Positions 1 through 6,854 of a DNA stretch of 21,081 nucleotides are shown one piece after another. The notes under the pieces were generated by a model, which was not told where the DNA came from, searched no databases, and saw only the letters and a list, made by a program, of their open reading frames with translations. The stretch is from positions 1-21,081 of the forward strand of contig JAFTAC010000522.1 in the NCBI GenBank assembly GCA_017458805.1, given 5' to 3'. This DNA comes from Victivallales bacterium (lineage in GTDB: Bacteria; Verrucomicrobiota; Lentisphaeria; Oligosphaerales; Oligosphaeraceae). A program made the translations under genes and the position numbers. How positions within the stretch are numbered: the first letter of the stretch is position 1; every line of letters begins with the position of its first letter.

Positions 1-344
1 GCCATGCTTTTCGTCTGGCAAGCGGCGATGAGATTGTCGGCACGTTCGTTGCGGCGAGCTATGTCGTCGGCATCCTTTCCATGGCAGGGTTGTCCGTCCA
101 GTCGCAGCTGGACATCGGCCAGCACGGCACGAAGGCGTTCGCGCAGCTCCTTGGTGGCGGCCTCCGTGAAGGTCATCACCTGGATTTCCGAAACGCGCCA
201 CCCCTTCTCCATAATCAGCCTGGCATAGATGTTCTGGATGTTGTAGGTCTTCCCCGTCCCCGCAGAGGCTGCCACCAGGTGCGCCCCCTCCAATGGGAAT
301 ACTCGCTTGAAGATTTCGTTGCTGAAAATAAGCTGGTTGTTCAT
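1..344 (-). CDS. recB: RecB, exonuclease V beta subunit (N-terminal part, runs off the window)
   Basis: Only the first 114 codons are visible; the rest lies beyond base 1. The fragment is the start of a superfamily 1 helicase. A Walker A motif AASAGTGKT lies at residues 25-33, with Lys32 as the ATP-binding lysine. Motif Ia follows as VMTFTEAATKELRERL at about residues 56-71. AASAGTGKT (SAG rather than AAG) followed by 'TFTEAATKELRERL' is characteristic of RecB rather than UvrD/PcrA. The ATG at 344 is preceded by AAGGA seven bases upstream, which supports this start. It lies 65 bp downstream of recC on the same strand, so the two are probably co-transcribed. In known systems RecB is the 3'-5' helicase and nuclease of RecBCD, which processes double-strand breaks and degrades foreign linear DNA. 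The nuclease domain and any recD are not visible. Confidence 0.88.
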   Translation of the reverse strand, partial: MNNQLIFSNEIFKRVFPLEGAHLVAASAGTGKTYNIQNIYARLIMEKGWRVSEIQVMTFTEAATKELRERLRAVLADVQLRLDGQPCHGKDADDIARRNERADNLIAACQTKSM

Positions 345-368
345 AGTTGGTTCCTTAAGTATAGTTTT

Positions 369-392
369 TCTAGATGCTCTAGATGCTCTAGA
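369..392. repeat. 9-bp tandem repeat (TCTAGATGC) between recC and recB
   Basis: Three TCTAGA hexamers start at 369, 378 and 387, exactly 9 bp apart, giving about 2.7 copies of TCTAGATGC. The array fills part of the 65-bp recC-recB gap, just upstream of the recB Shine-Dalgarno. A related array (TCTAGATTC, same 9-bp spacing) lies at 19153-19167 over the secY stop codon. No function is known to me. Confidence 0.7.
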
Positions 393-409
393 AGATATTT
401 TCAGTGATT

Positions 410-3400
410 CTACCTGTTGTAGGTCGAAAACGTATTCAGCTTCAGGTCATTGAGAACGCACTCAAAGGAAGTGCCGACTACGGTGTCGTCCTTTAGGCTT
501 GTCCTCTCATAATCGGGGAGTTCTGGTGGAAGTGGCTCAAGCGCAAGGCGAATGTACTTCTCCAAAACCGCCATTGCATCCCCCTGTGGCATCGGCCTGA
601 AGGTCCTGGCGGGACCACACTTCTGGCAGAAAACAACTGTGACAAAGCTGCATCCTGCCGCATGCCCAACGAGATGACGAATCCAGGCACCCACCATAGA
701 GGACTCGTAAACCGACGATGCATCCTCCATATAGAACGTATGATCCAAAGGCCCGCCATTAGTCGCCAGGGAAACGCTCCTATGCATGAATGGAATGCTT
801 ATGTTGCGGTCGTCAATATTTATCTTTGCGTAAACCATAATGGGCTTTGCATTCAACAGGAAAGCGTTATAGGCATCCACAACTGTCGTATTTGGACAGG
901 TGTAGTCTGATTCTGCCTTTTTATATTTCAGGGGATATGCCCGCAGTTTTTGTGTGTTCTCATCATCGCATATACGCTGCATCTCCTTCACAGCCTCCTG
1001 GGTGTCTGGCGCATTCCCCCATTCGACAAAGGTTTTCGCAAGAGCATCCTTTTCAGCATCCGTAATATTCTCTTCAAGAATCAGATTTGTCATCTGACGA
1101 CCGACTAGAACAGCCGTCTGCACGTCCTCGTCATCAAGTCCATTAATCCATGTGGTACTAAGAGCCAACCGTTTCTTGATAAGGAAGTTGTTGGGATGTG
1201 CGAAGAACTCCACCAGGTCGTCAACGGGGATGACCGTATCTCCATTTGCATTGAGTTCAAGAGCCCTGATAGGATGTGTGCCATTCGCTGCAGGGGAATC
1301 CTGCCTTTTGGCTTTCTCCACCAGCGCAGAGGCAACCTGGTAGTCTGAGGCAGAGTAGCTTTGAGGCAGCGTTCCGTCTGCGGTAAAATAGCGCGGGCTG
1401 TACGCCTGAAGCGGATGTTCGTAGCGCAAGGGCGTGTTCCCCGCCTTCTCCAGATACTCCACCAGTTCGTTAAGCAGAACGGAAGAGGGTACCTTCTCGT
1501 TGCTATGGACATCCCGACCAATGTAGCTCAAGGCAAGCACACCCCTGCTTTCCGACGGCGAGACGCCGTCGCCACACCCTGCGCCGTCGCCACACCCTGC
1601 GCCGTCGCCACCCCCTGCGCCGTCGCCACAACCTGCGTGCACGGAGAGCACTGCCTTCAGCAGCGCAAAGCCATCGCGGTCACGGGGTGACACGTCAAAC
1701 GGGCTGGGATGCTTTCCAATGACGTCGATGGAGGTGCGGTTCTCAAGATGCGGGAAGGCCCCGTCGTTGAGACCGCAAATCCAAATAAAGCGGTGGGGCG
1801 TGGTGGCTGCGCTCTTCAAGGGCGCGAAGACCACGGAGTCCGCCGCCGTGCTGCTTCCAGGTATTGTGTTTCTGATATTGGAGGTCACGGCGGGGACGAT
1901 GACATCGCTTGGAATCGCCTCTGCCATCTTCGCGTCCATGGCGCTCTTGCACGCTCCCTGGATGGCCGTGCGGATGCGCTTCAACTCTGAAATGGTCTCC
2001 TCGCTGTCCTCATAGAAGGCACCGACGACTTCCAGGAGCCTCGTCTGCCACTCCTCCGCCGTGCAGGAACAGCCAGCGGCAAACTGCTTGCGCACCCCCG
2101 CCAGAGCCTTGATGAAGGCATTGAGGCGCATAAGAGCCTTCGCCCTGTCGCCCTCCACGCTGCCAGTCGGCAGCAGTTCACCGAGGGAGGCCGCATTCAC
2201 AATCCCCTCATCGTTCGTGCCGTACAACATGTCCAGTGTCAGGCGGTCAAGGCCCCGCTGCCAGGTGAAGGGGTAGTGCGGCGTGCCATTGACCATGCCG
2301 ACGGTGGTGTTCACGTCGTCATCGTCCAGCCCCCAGTGGATGTTGGCCTTTCTCACCATGTCCTGCAGGATGTCCACCTGGTTCTCGTCCAGGCCGAAAT
2401 GCATCCGTATTGCGGGCACGCCCAGCAGTGCAAAGACCGCGCTTACTTCGAAACGGTTTTCCCGGAACGCCAACAAGTCATTGAAGGAACGCGAGATGGG
2501 CGTATCGCCAGAGACACCGCCCGCCACGCTTATCGGGATGTAGCCCACACTTGAAGCGGAATTGTTGAACACCGCCTCGATGATCGGCGCGTAGTTCTCC
2601 CAGTCGGCGCAAAGCACAAGTGCCTCATGGGGCTTCGCATCAGGGTGTTTCGTGAAGAAATCGTGAATTCCCTCGCGCACGGCCTCCAGTTCGCGCCTCG
2701 GCGAGTAGCAGCTGTGAACGGAGATATTCGCCCCCTCAAGCTGTGCAAAGGCCGTATTCGGTTCTCCCAGAACACACTCTGGAGCAACCCAGTCGCAATC
2801 GACCTGAGCCCCCAGAACGGCCCGTGCCCCTGTCGCCAGCGTGCCCAGCAGCCGCTCGCGCGGATTCTCAAAGACGGTGTCCAGTTTTATCTCAGGAGGG
2901 TTCTCGCCGTTCTTCAAACTCCTGCGGACTGTGGAAATCAGCTCGCGGATGGCGCTTTTCTGCGTAGGCGTGTCCGCCAGCCAGTCTCCGCAGGGGTTGA
3001 AGCTCCAGAAGGTGATGTCCATCTCCTGCGACATCTTCTCCAGGAGACGGAATGTCGGCTCAGGCATGTCTGGCACGTCAAAAATGTGGATGAAACTGTA
3101 TTGCGGGAAACCATTGGCGAGTGCGTCCCGCGTGTTTTCCTCCCCCAGAGCCTTGACGTAATCGCTGGCGTATGTCTGGTCCTCCTCCTTCACAAGCATC
3201 TGATAGAGGATGCGCTGCCACGATGGCACGCCATCAAGTTCCGTGTCGTCGCCCTTTTCCCAGTTGGACAGCATGGCAAACCTTGAGTTCAGGTAGTCGT
3301 CAAAGAGCCTGGAAATCTGCCCTGCCAGCTCAAAGCGCCGTCTGGGAGCGTTCTTCTCATCGTTGCCAATATACTCCTTCAGGGGCGCCAGCTCCCCCAC

Positions 3401-3739
3401 CAGCTTCTCCTCGTCGGAAAGAATGCGGTAGATGCGCCAGGACAGGACAGGCTTGGCGTATGGATGCGACTGTGGATCGCGCGTGGCCAGGGGCTCGTTG
3501 TGCGTCTTTGCAAACAGCCAGTTGTTCACAAGCTCTTCAAGCGGAACAAACTCCAGGTTCATCAACACCTGGCGGCACTTGCGTTCCAGCAAATAGTGGG
3601 TTTTCAGCCAGTCACGCGTGGCCATGTCCCGCACTACAATGCATGTCCGCTCAAACGCGCTCCTCTCCTTCCCCCATTTATCGAACAGGCCATCTGCCAG
3701 CTTCTCTAGGCAGTCACTCCAATACACCATCATCGACAT
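410..3739 (-). CDS. recC: RecC, exonuclease V gamma subunit
   Basis: The 1109-residue product is close to E. coli RecC in length (about 1120). The clearest signature is VHSCYSPRRELEAV at residues 341-354, followed by the 'ALVLCADWENYAPIIEAVF' segment; together they match the HSCHSP...ADIDSYSPFIQAVF region of RecC. The segment at 216-256 (FDVPDMPEPTF, FNPCGDW) also matches the family. RecC is the helicase-like, ATPase-dead subunit that holds RecB and RecD and reads the Chi sequence in RecBCD. No Walker A was seen, as expected. The ATG at 3739 has AAAGGAG eight bases upstream. Residues 702-725 are four copies of an Ala-Gly-Cys-Gly-Asp-Gly unit (Cys replaced by Gly in one copy), placed between the LLKAVLS and LSYIGRD segments that are nearly adjacent in E. 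coli RecC. recB follows after 65 bp. Confidence 0.9.
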   Translation of the reverse strand: MSMMVYWSDCLEKLADGLFDKWGKERSAFERTCIVVRDMATRDWLKTHYLLERKCRQVLMNLEFVPLEELVNNWLFAKTHNEPLATRDPQSHPYAKPVLSWRIYRILSDEEKLVGELAPLKEYIGNDEKNAPRRRFELAGQISRLFDDYLNSRFAMLSNWEKGDDTELDGVPSWQRILYQMLVKEEDQTYASDYVKALGEENTRDALANGFPQYSFIHIFDVPDMPEPTFRLLEKMSQEMDITFWSFNPCGDWLADTPTQKSAIRELISTVRRSLKNGENPPEIKLDTVFENPRERLLGTLATGARAVLGAQVDCDWVAPECVLGEPNTAFAQLEGANISVHSCYSPRRELEAVREGIHDFFTKHPDAKPHEALVLCADWENYAPIIEAVFNNSASSVGYIPISVAGGVSGDTPISRSFNDLLAFRENRFEVSAVFALLGVPAIRMHFGLDENQVDILQDMVRKANIHWGLDDDDVNTTVGMVNGTPHYPFTWQRGLDRLTLDMLYGTNDEGIVNAASLGELLPTGSVEGDRAKALMRLNAFIKALAGVRKQFAAGCSCTAEEWQTRLLEVVGAFYEDSEETISELKRIRTAIQGACKSAMDAKMAEAIPSDVIVPAVTSNIRNTIPGSSTAADSVVFAPLKSAATTPHRFIWICGLNDGAFPHLENRTSIDVIGKHPSPFDVSPRDRDGFALLKAVLSVHAGCGDGAGGGDGAGCGDGAGCGDGVSPSESRGVLALSYIGRDVHSNEKVPSSVLLNELVEYLEKAGNTPLRYEHPLQAYSPRYFTADGTLPQSYSASDYQVASALVEKAKRQDSPAANGTHPIRALELNANGDTVIPVDDLVEFFAHPNNFLIKKRLALSTTWINGLDDEDVQTAVLVGRQMTNLILEENITDAEKDALAKTFVEWGNAPDTQEAVKEMQRICDDENTQKLRAYPLKYKKAESDYTCPNTTVVDAYNAFLLNAKPIMVYAKINIDDRNISIPFMHRSVSLATNGGPLDHTFYMEDASSVYESSMVGAWIRHLVGHAAGCSFVTVVFCQKCGPARTFRPMPQGDAMAVLEKYIRLALEPLPPELPDYERTSLKDDTVVGTSFECVLNDLKLNTFSTYNR
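1565..1636 (-). repeat. 18-bp tandem repeat inside recC (four copies)
   Basis: Four head-to-tail 18-bp units start at 1565, 1583, 1601 and 1619; the plus-strand unit is GCCGTCGCCACACCCTGC. Units 1 and 2 are identical, and units 3 and 4 each carry one substitution. The period is six codons, so the recC frame stays open and each unit encodes AGCGDG or AGGGDG. Near-identity at the DNA level suggests recent slippage expansion. Confidence 0.9.
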
Positions 3740-3894
3740 TATTTATACTCCTTTTGAAATGTGGACACAGATTATCTCTTCACCATATTATGGTTCTTTT
3801 CATGAGAATATAACAGATTCTCTTCAAAAATTTTAAAATAATAATGTATTTTTAGTCTCGTATAGTAAAAATCTTGACCAAGTTCGAAGCAAAA
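3740..3894. promoter_or_regulatory. AT-rich intergenic region upstream of recC with two palindromes and a weak promoter candidate
   Basis: This 155-bp gap is much more AT-rich than the genes around it. On the minus strand a TATATT box (3812-3807) lies 18 bp from TTAAAA (3836-3831), a weak candidate promoter for recC. Two inverted repeats are visible: ACCATA-T-TATGGT at 3782-3794 and GAGAAT-ataacag-ATTCTC at 3804-3822, the latter overlapping the -10 candidate. They could be operators or simply AT-rich symmetry. No terminator with a clean GC stem was seen after the endonuclease gene. Confidence 0.35.
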
Positions 3895-4521
3895 TCAACG
3901 GAAATGCCCTGCAATAAAAGCCTTCACAAGTGTCTCTATTTTTTTGATGTCATTATTGTTCGGCTGCAACCTCTCTGCCCAAGGACGCCCTGGATGAAGT
4001 GTATCCCAAGGGGATTTCTGCTGGTTGTAGCGGCCTTTTCCTGGGTCATGATTTCCAAAACCATCAAGTACTCTATTCCACAATGGTGAAAAGCGTTCAA
4101 TCAACAAAGACTCAGCCAACGGAATCCAGATATCATCAACAGCCAGAAAACGGCAGTAAAACGACGAAGTCTCAAGATTGACTGCTTCTAAAACTGACTT
4201 AGCATGGTCGCATAACCGATTGTAAAGTGCCTGTCCAGGCTCGGCATCCAACCCCAAACCACCCTTTCTGGCTCCTGCTGGTACCGCCTTGCCAACATAA
4301 ATGGGCTGTTGGAACAATCCACCTGCATTGCGCTTGGCAATCTCTTTGTACAACGATAATTGTCCAGTATAATAGATTGCATAGATTCCTGCGCCGATGA
4401 AAGGTTTTGGTGGCAGTGGCTCTACTGGTTGTGTCAGCATTGCATCTGTGACACTTTCGGCAAGATTACGCTTGTCAAGCGGATTAAACGGAGAAAGAAC
4501 AGGTATGTTGTTGTCTGCCAT
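3895..4521 (-). CDS. Eco29kI-like type II restriction endonuclease, GIY-YIG fold
   Basis: The 208-residue product matches the Eco29kI family in length (about 214) and in its active site. GAGIYAIYYTG (residues 43-53) carries the GIY tyrosine Tyr47, and PIYVGK carries the YIG tyrosine Tyr75. YNRLCDH provides Arg102 and His106, LLIE provides the metal-binding Glu142, and PLWN provides Asn149. All six correspond to catalytic residues described for Eco29kI, so the enzyme looks intact. The conserved N-terminal FNPLDKRNLAESV and PVEPLPP segments are also present. Characterised members cut CCGCGG. I chose ATG 4521 because AGGAG lies five bases upstream; an in-frame start at 4560 would lack this site and overlap the methyltransferase. 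The start is 7 nt after the methyltransferase stop, so translation is probably coupled, with the methylase made first. Base composition is more AT-rich than that of neighbouring genes, which suggests acquisition. Confidence 0.92.
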   Translation of the reverse strand: MADNNIPVLSPFNPLDKRNLAESVTDAMLTQPVEPLPPKPFIGAGIYAIYYTGQLSLYKEIAKRNAGGLFQQPIYVGKAVPAGARKGGLGLDAEPGQALYNRLCDHAKSVLEAVNLETSSFYCRFLAVDDIWIPLAESLLIERFSPLWNRVLDGFGNHDPGKGRYNQQKSPWDTLHPGRPWAERLQPNNNDIKKIETLVKAFIAGHFR

Positions 4522-4528
4522 ATTACTC

Positions 4529-5695
4529 CTAAACAAGTTGTGCAAGAATGCTTTGACCAACCCGTTCCGCTAGGCGAGTGGGGACGGCATTGCCAATCTG
4601 CCTCATCGCCTCTGTCCATGGACTGTCAAATACATAGTCATCGGGGAAGGTCTGAATGCGGGCTGCCTCCCTTGCCGTATAATATCTGAAGCTGCCATCG
4701 GGGAAAGCTATCATATTCTCCCCACCTGGCACACCATGCGCTCCCGCCTTGAGAGCCTTAGACGGCTCGTCAAGTTGACTACCTGTATGCCCAGGATAGG
4801 GGCGAGCACCATCACGAAACTGATGGTTCGGAATTGCGTTGGCTTCGCGTGGGTCGGGAAGCCCAACCAGTGCATCGCGCACTGTTCTGTAGCGCAGTCC
4901 TGGCGGCTCTATAAGGCAATAATTACTTTTCAACCACTCCACTCGCGACTTTACATCATTCTGGAGCATAGGACGGTACTTTGCTGCAACCTTGTGCGTA
5001 TCCCAGTATTCACCAGATACCCACTGCTCCCAAAGAAGTCTGTCCATACAGTGGGTCATCTGGGGGAAATGCCATTCAAGCCCCAAGTCTGAACGGAAGC
5101 CAACAATAAACACACGATGACGGTACTGAGGAATGCCATAGTCCGCCGCATTAAGAAGGCGATAGACCACGCGATACGAGAGTTCGGGAAGATGCCCGCT
5201 AGTATGAATCTTCTCCAAGCGGGAGAGATGCTCGGTCCATTCCTCATTCTCCTTGCGTGTTACGGATGGGTATGAAAGCTGGAGGACGATGTAGTTGAAA
5301 TAGCTTGCAAAGCTCTCGCGAAGAAGTCCCTTGACATTCTCGAAGACGAAGCTACGGGGAGAAAGCTCCCTGACCGCACGGACGGCCTCTGGGAACATGT
5401 CCCGTGCATCGTTTCGTCCTCGTGCCTTGCCACCCATGGAGAAGGGCTGGCATGGTGGGCCACCAGCGACAAGCTCGATGGAATCAACAAGTTCCGCATA
5501 ACGGACAGTCCTCACATCGGTCTGATGTATTTTCCAATTCCGTGCTAGCGACTGTCCATGTGCTATATTGTACCGTATGGTGTCGCAAGCCTGCCCATTG
5601 AACTCAAACATGGCTTCATGGTGGCATCCGGCCTTTTCAAGGCCTAGTGCGAGACCACCTGCACCAGTGAAAAGCTCTATGGAACGTATTGGCAT
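4529..5695 (-). CDS. DNA (cytosine-5)-methyltransferase of the Eco29kI-like R-M system
   Basis: A 388-residue C5 methyltransferase with the family motifs in order: motif I FTGAGGLALG (9-18, SAM binding); motif IV GGPPCQPFS with catalytic Cys82; motif VI ENV (119-121); motif VIII QYRHRVFIVG (190-199); the target-recognition region at about 205-335; and motifs IX-X ending in QIGNAVP (366-372). It would methylate a cytosine in the site cut by the downstream nuclease and so protect the host. The ATG at 5695 has a near-perfect AGGAGGTG four bases upstream, better than an in-frame ATG at 5716. The gene starts 30 bp after the HldE-nitroreductase stop and overlaps nothing. No controller (C) protein gene is present, so nuclease delay probably depends on gene order and coupling. 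Confidence 0.93.
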   Translation of the reverse strand: MPIRSIELFTGAGGLALGLEKAGCHHEAMFEFNGQACDTIRYNIAHGQSLARNWKIHQTDVRTVRYAELVDSIELVAGGPPCQPFSMGGKARGRNDARDMFPEAVRAVRELSPRSFVFENVKGLLRESFASYFNYIVLQLSYPSVTRKENEEWTEHLSRLEKIHTSGHLPELSYRVVYRLLNAADYGIPQYRHRVFIVGFRSDLGLEWHFPQMTHCMDRLLWEQWVSGEYWDTHKVAAKYRPMLQNDVKSRVEWLKSNYCLIEPPGLRYRTVRDALVGLPDPREANAIPNHQFRDGARPYPGHTGSQLDEPSKALKAGAHGVPGGENMIAFPDGSFRYYTAREAARIQTFPDDYVFDSPWTEAMRQIGNAVPTRLAERVGQSILAQLV

Positions 5696-5725
5696 CTTCA
5701 CCTCCTGATAAGTCATCCCTAATGC

Positions 5726-6730
5726 CTACAGAAATTTCACTACATCGTCGCGATAGCGTGTGCGGGGCTGCGGAGATTCGCCGGGCCAGCCGATGGCCAG
5801 GCAGCAGACGGGCAGGATATGCTCCGGAAGCCCGAACAGCTCCTGCAAGGCCTTCACACGCTCCTGGCGTGGATGGACTCCCAGCCAGCAGCCCCCCAGC
5901 CCCAGCAGTCCCGCCGCCACCAGAATGTTCTCCGCCGCTGCGGAGCAATCCTGCAGCATGTATGACAGCTCGCCGCCATGTGCCTTATTGAGGTCGCCTG
6001 CGATGCAGATGCATGCAGGGGCCTCCGCCAGGAACCTGCCGTTCGGCAGCTTGTCGGCAATGGCCTTCAACAACTCGGGCTTTGTGACAACCAGAAACCG
6101 CCACGGGTCCTTCGCACAGGCCGATGGCGCCGCCATGCCCGCCTTCAGCAACTCGGCGAGCTGCTCCCGCCCGACGGGACGCAGCTGGAAACGGCGCACG
6201 CTCCTGCGGCTCAAAATGGGGTCGATGCGGCGGTCCGCCTGCGGCCGGGAAGCTCCTCCGCCCCGTATCTGCTTGATGACCGACGTTGTGGAACGCCCCG
6301 CGATGAACGGAATGAAGCTAAAGCGCGCACCCGCCGCCTTCAGCACGGAGTGCTCCTCGCGGTCCAGCGTCTCCTCCGTGTAGTCGCCCCCCTTCACATA
6401 GACGTCTGGCGCAATCGCCTGGAAGACAGGAGTCGCCCGCGTGCTGTCGAATATGACCACAGCTGAAACGCACTCCAGCGAAGCTAGCATGAAGGCGCGG
6501 TCCTGCTCGCAGACGATGGGACGCTCTGGTCCCTTGAGCGCTTTCACGGCAGCATCGCTGTTGATGGCGACCAACAGGGCATCCGCCTGCGCCGCAGCCT
6601 CCATCAAATACTGGACATGGCCTCGGTGCAGCAAATCAAAAACGCCATTGGTGACGGCGAGCGTGCGGCCTGAACGCCGCAGCTCTGCGGCCCAACGTGA
6701 GGCCTCTTCTATCGTGAATATCTTTTCCAT
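5726..6730 (-). CDS. Fusion protein: HldE/RfaE-type nucleotidyltransferase plus nitroreductase
   Basis: The 334-residue protein has two domains. Residues 1-155 are an HldE/RfaE C-domain-like adenylyltransferase: TNGVFDLLHRGH contains the HxGH motif (His35, His38), followed by NSDAAVKALKGPERP, YVKGGDYTEETL, and a GRSTTSVIKQI variant of the ISTT signature. In LPS synthesis this domain turns heptose 1-phosphate into ADP-heptose. Residues 165-334 are a small FMN nitroreductase: SRRSVRRF (174-181) and APSACAKDPWRFLVV (201-215) match the flavin-binding segments, and LGLGGCWLGVHP (276-287) is a typical core. There is no stop or frameshift between the two; a Gly/Arg-rich linker at 156-168 joins them. 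A single polypeptide of this architecture is not one I know. The ATG at 6730 lacks an obvious Shine-Dalgarno; a GC-rich hairpin (6748-6767) lies just upstream. Domain calls are secure; the joint function is unknown. Confidence 0.85.
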   Translation of the reverse strand: MEKIFTIEEASRWAAELRRSGRTLAVTNGVFDLLHRGHVQYLMEAAAQADALLVAINSDAAVKALKGPERPIVCEQDRAFMLASLECVSAVVIFDSTRATPVFQAIAPDVYVKGGDYTEETLDREEHSVLKAAGARFSFIPFIAGRSTTSVIKQIRGGGASRPQADRRIDPILSRRSVRRFQLRPVGREQLAELLKAGMAAPSACAKDPWRFLVVTKPELLKAIADKLPNGRFLAEAPACICIAGDLNKAHGGELSYMLQDCSAAAENILVAAGLLGLGGCWLGVHPRQERVKALQELFGLPEHILPVCCLAIGWPGESPQPRTRYRDDVVKFL

Positions 6731-6747
6731 AGTGTTTTTTGGGGTAG

Positions 6748-6767
6748 CAAGGCCGTCCTCGGCCTTG
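6748..6767 (-). other. GC-rich hairpin in the leader of the HldE-nitroreductase gene
   Basis: A perfect 8-bp inverted repeat, CAAGGCCG and CGGCCTTG, is separated by a TCCT loop and ends 17 bp from the ATG at 6730. It is not followed by a T-run (the next minus-strand bases are CTACCCC), so it is a poor intrinsic terminator. It could affect translation of the downstream gene or be a dispersed palindromic repeat. A second palindrome, GTGCAATTGCAC, lies at 6805-6816 in the same 124-bp gap. Confidence 0.6.
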
Positions 6768-6804
6768 TAGTGGCCGTACAGCCTTGTGCGGTAGCAGATG
6801 GGAC

Positions 6805-6816
6805 GTGCAATTGCAC
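6805..6816. other. 12-bp perfect palindrome between parC and the HldE-nitroreductase gene
   Basis: GTGCAATTGCAC reads the same on both strands and lies in the short gap after parC. Its symmetry and length resemble an operator half-site pair for a dimeric regulator. No matching promoter boxes stand out, and the function is not known. Confidence 0.35.
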
Positions 6817-6854
6817 TGGGGAGGCTTTATGCGCCCCCCTGAGACGCCGCATGC

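Noticed and set aside
4522..4560. Upstream start for the restriction endonuclease
   Set aside because: It would overlap the methyltransferase end and has no ribosome site, while ATG 4521 has AGGAG five bases away.
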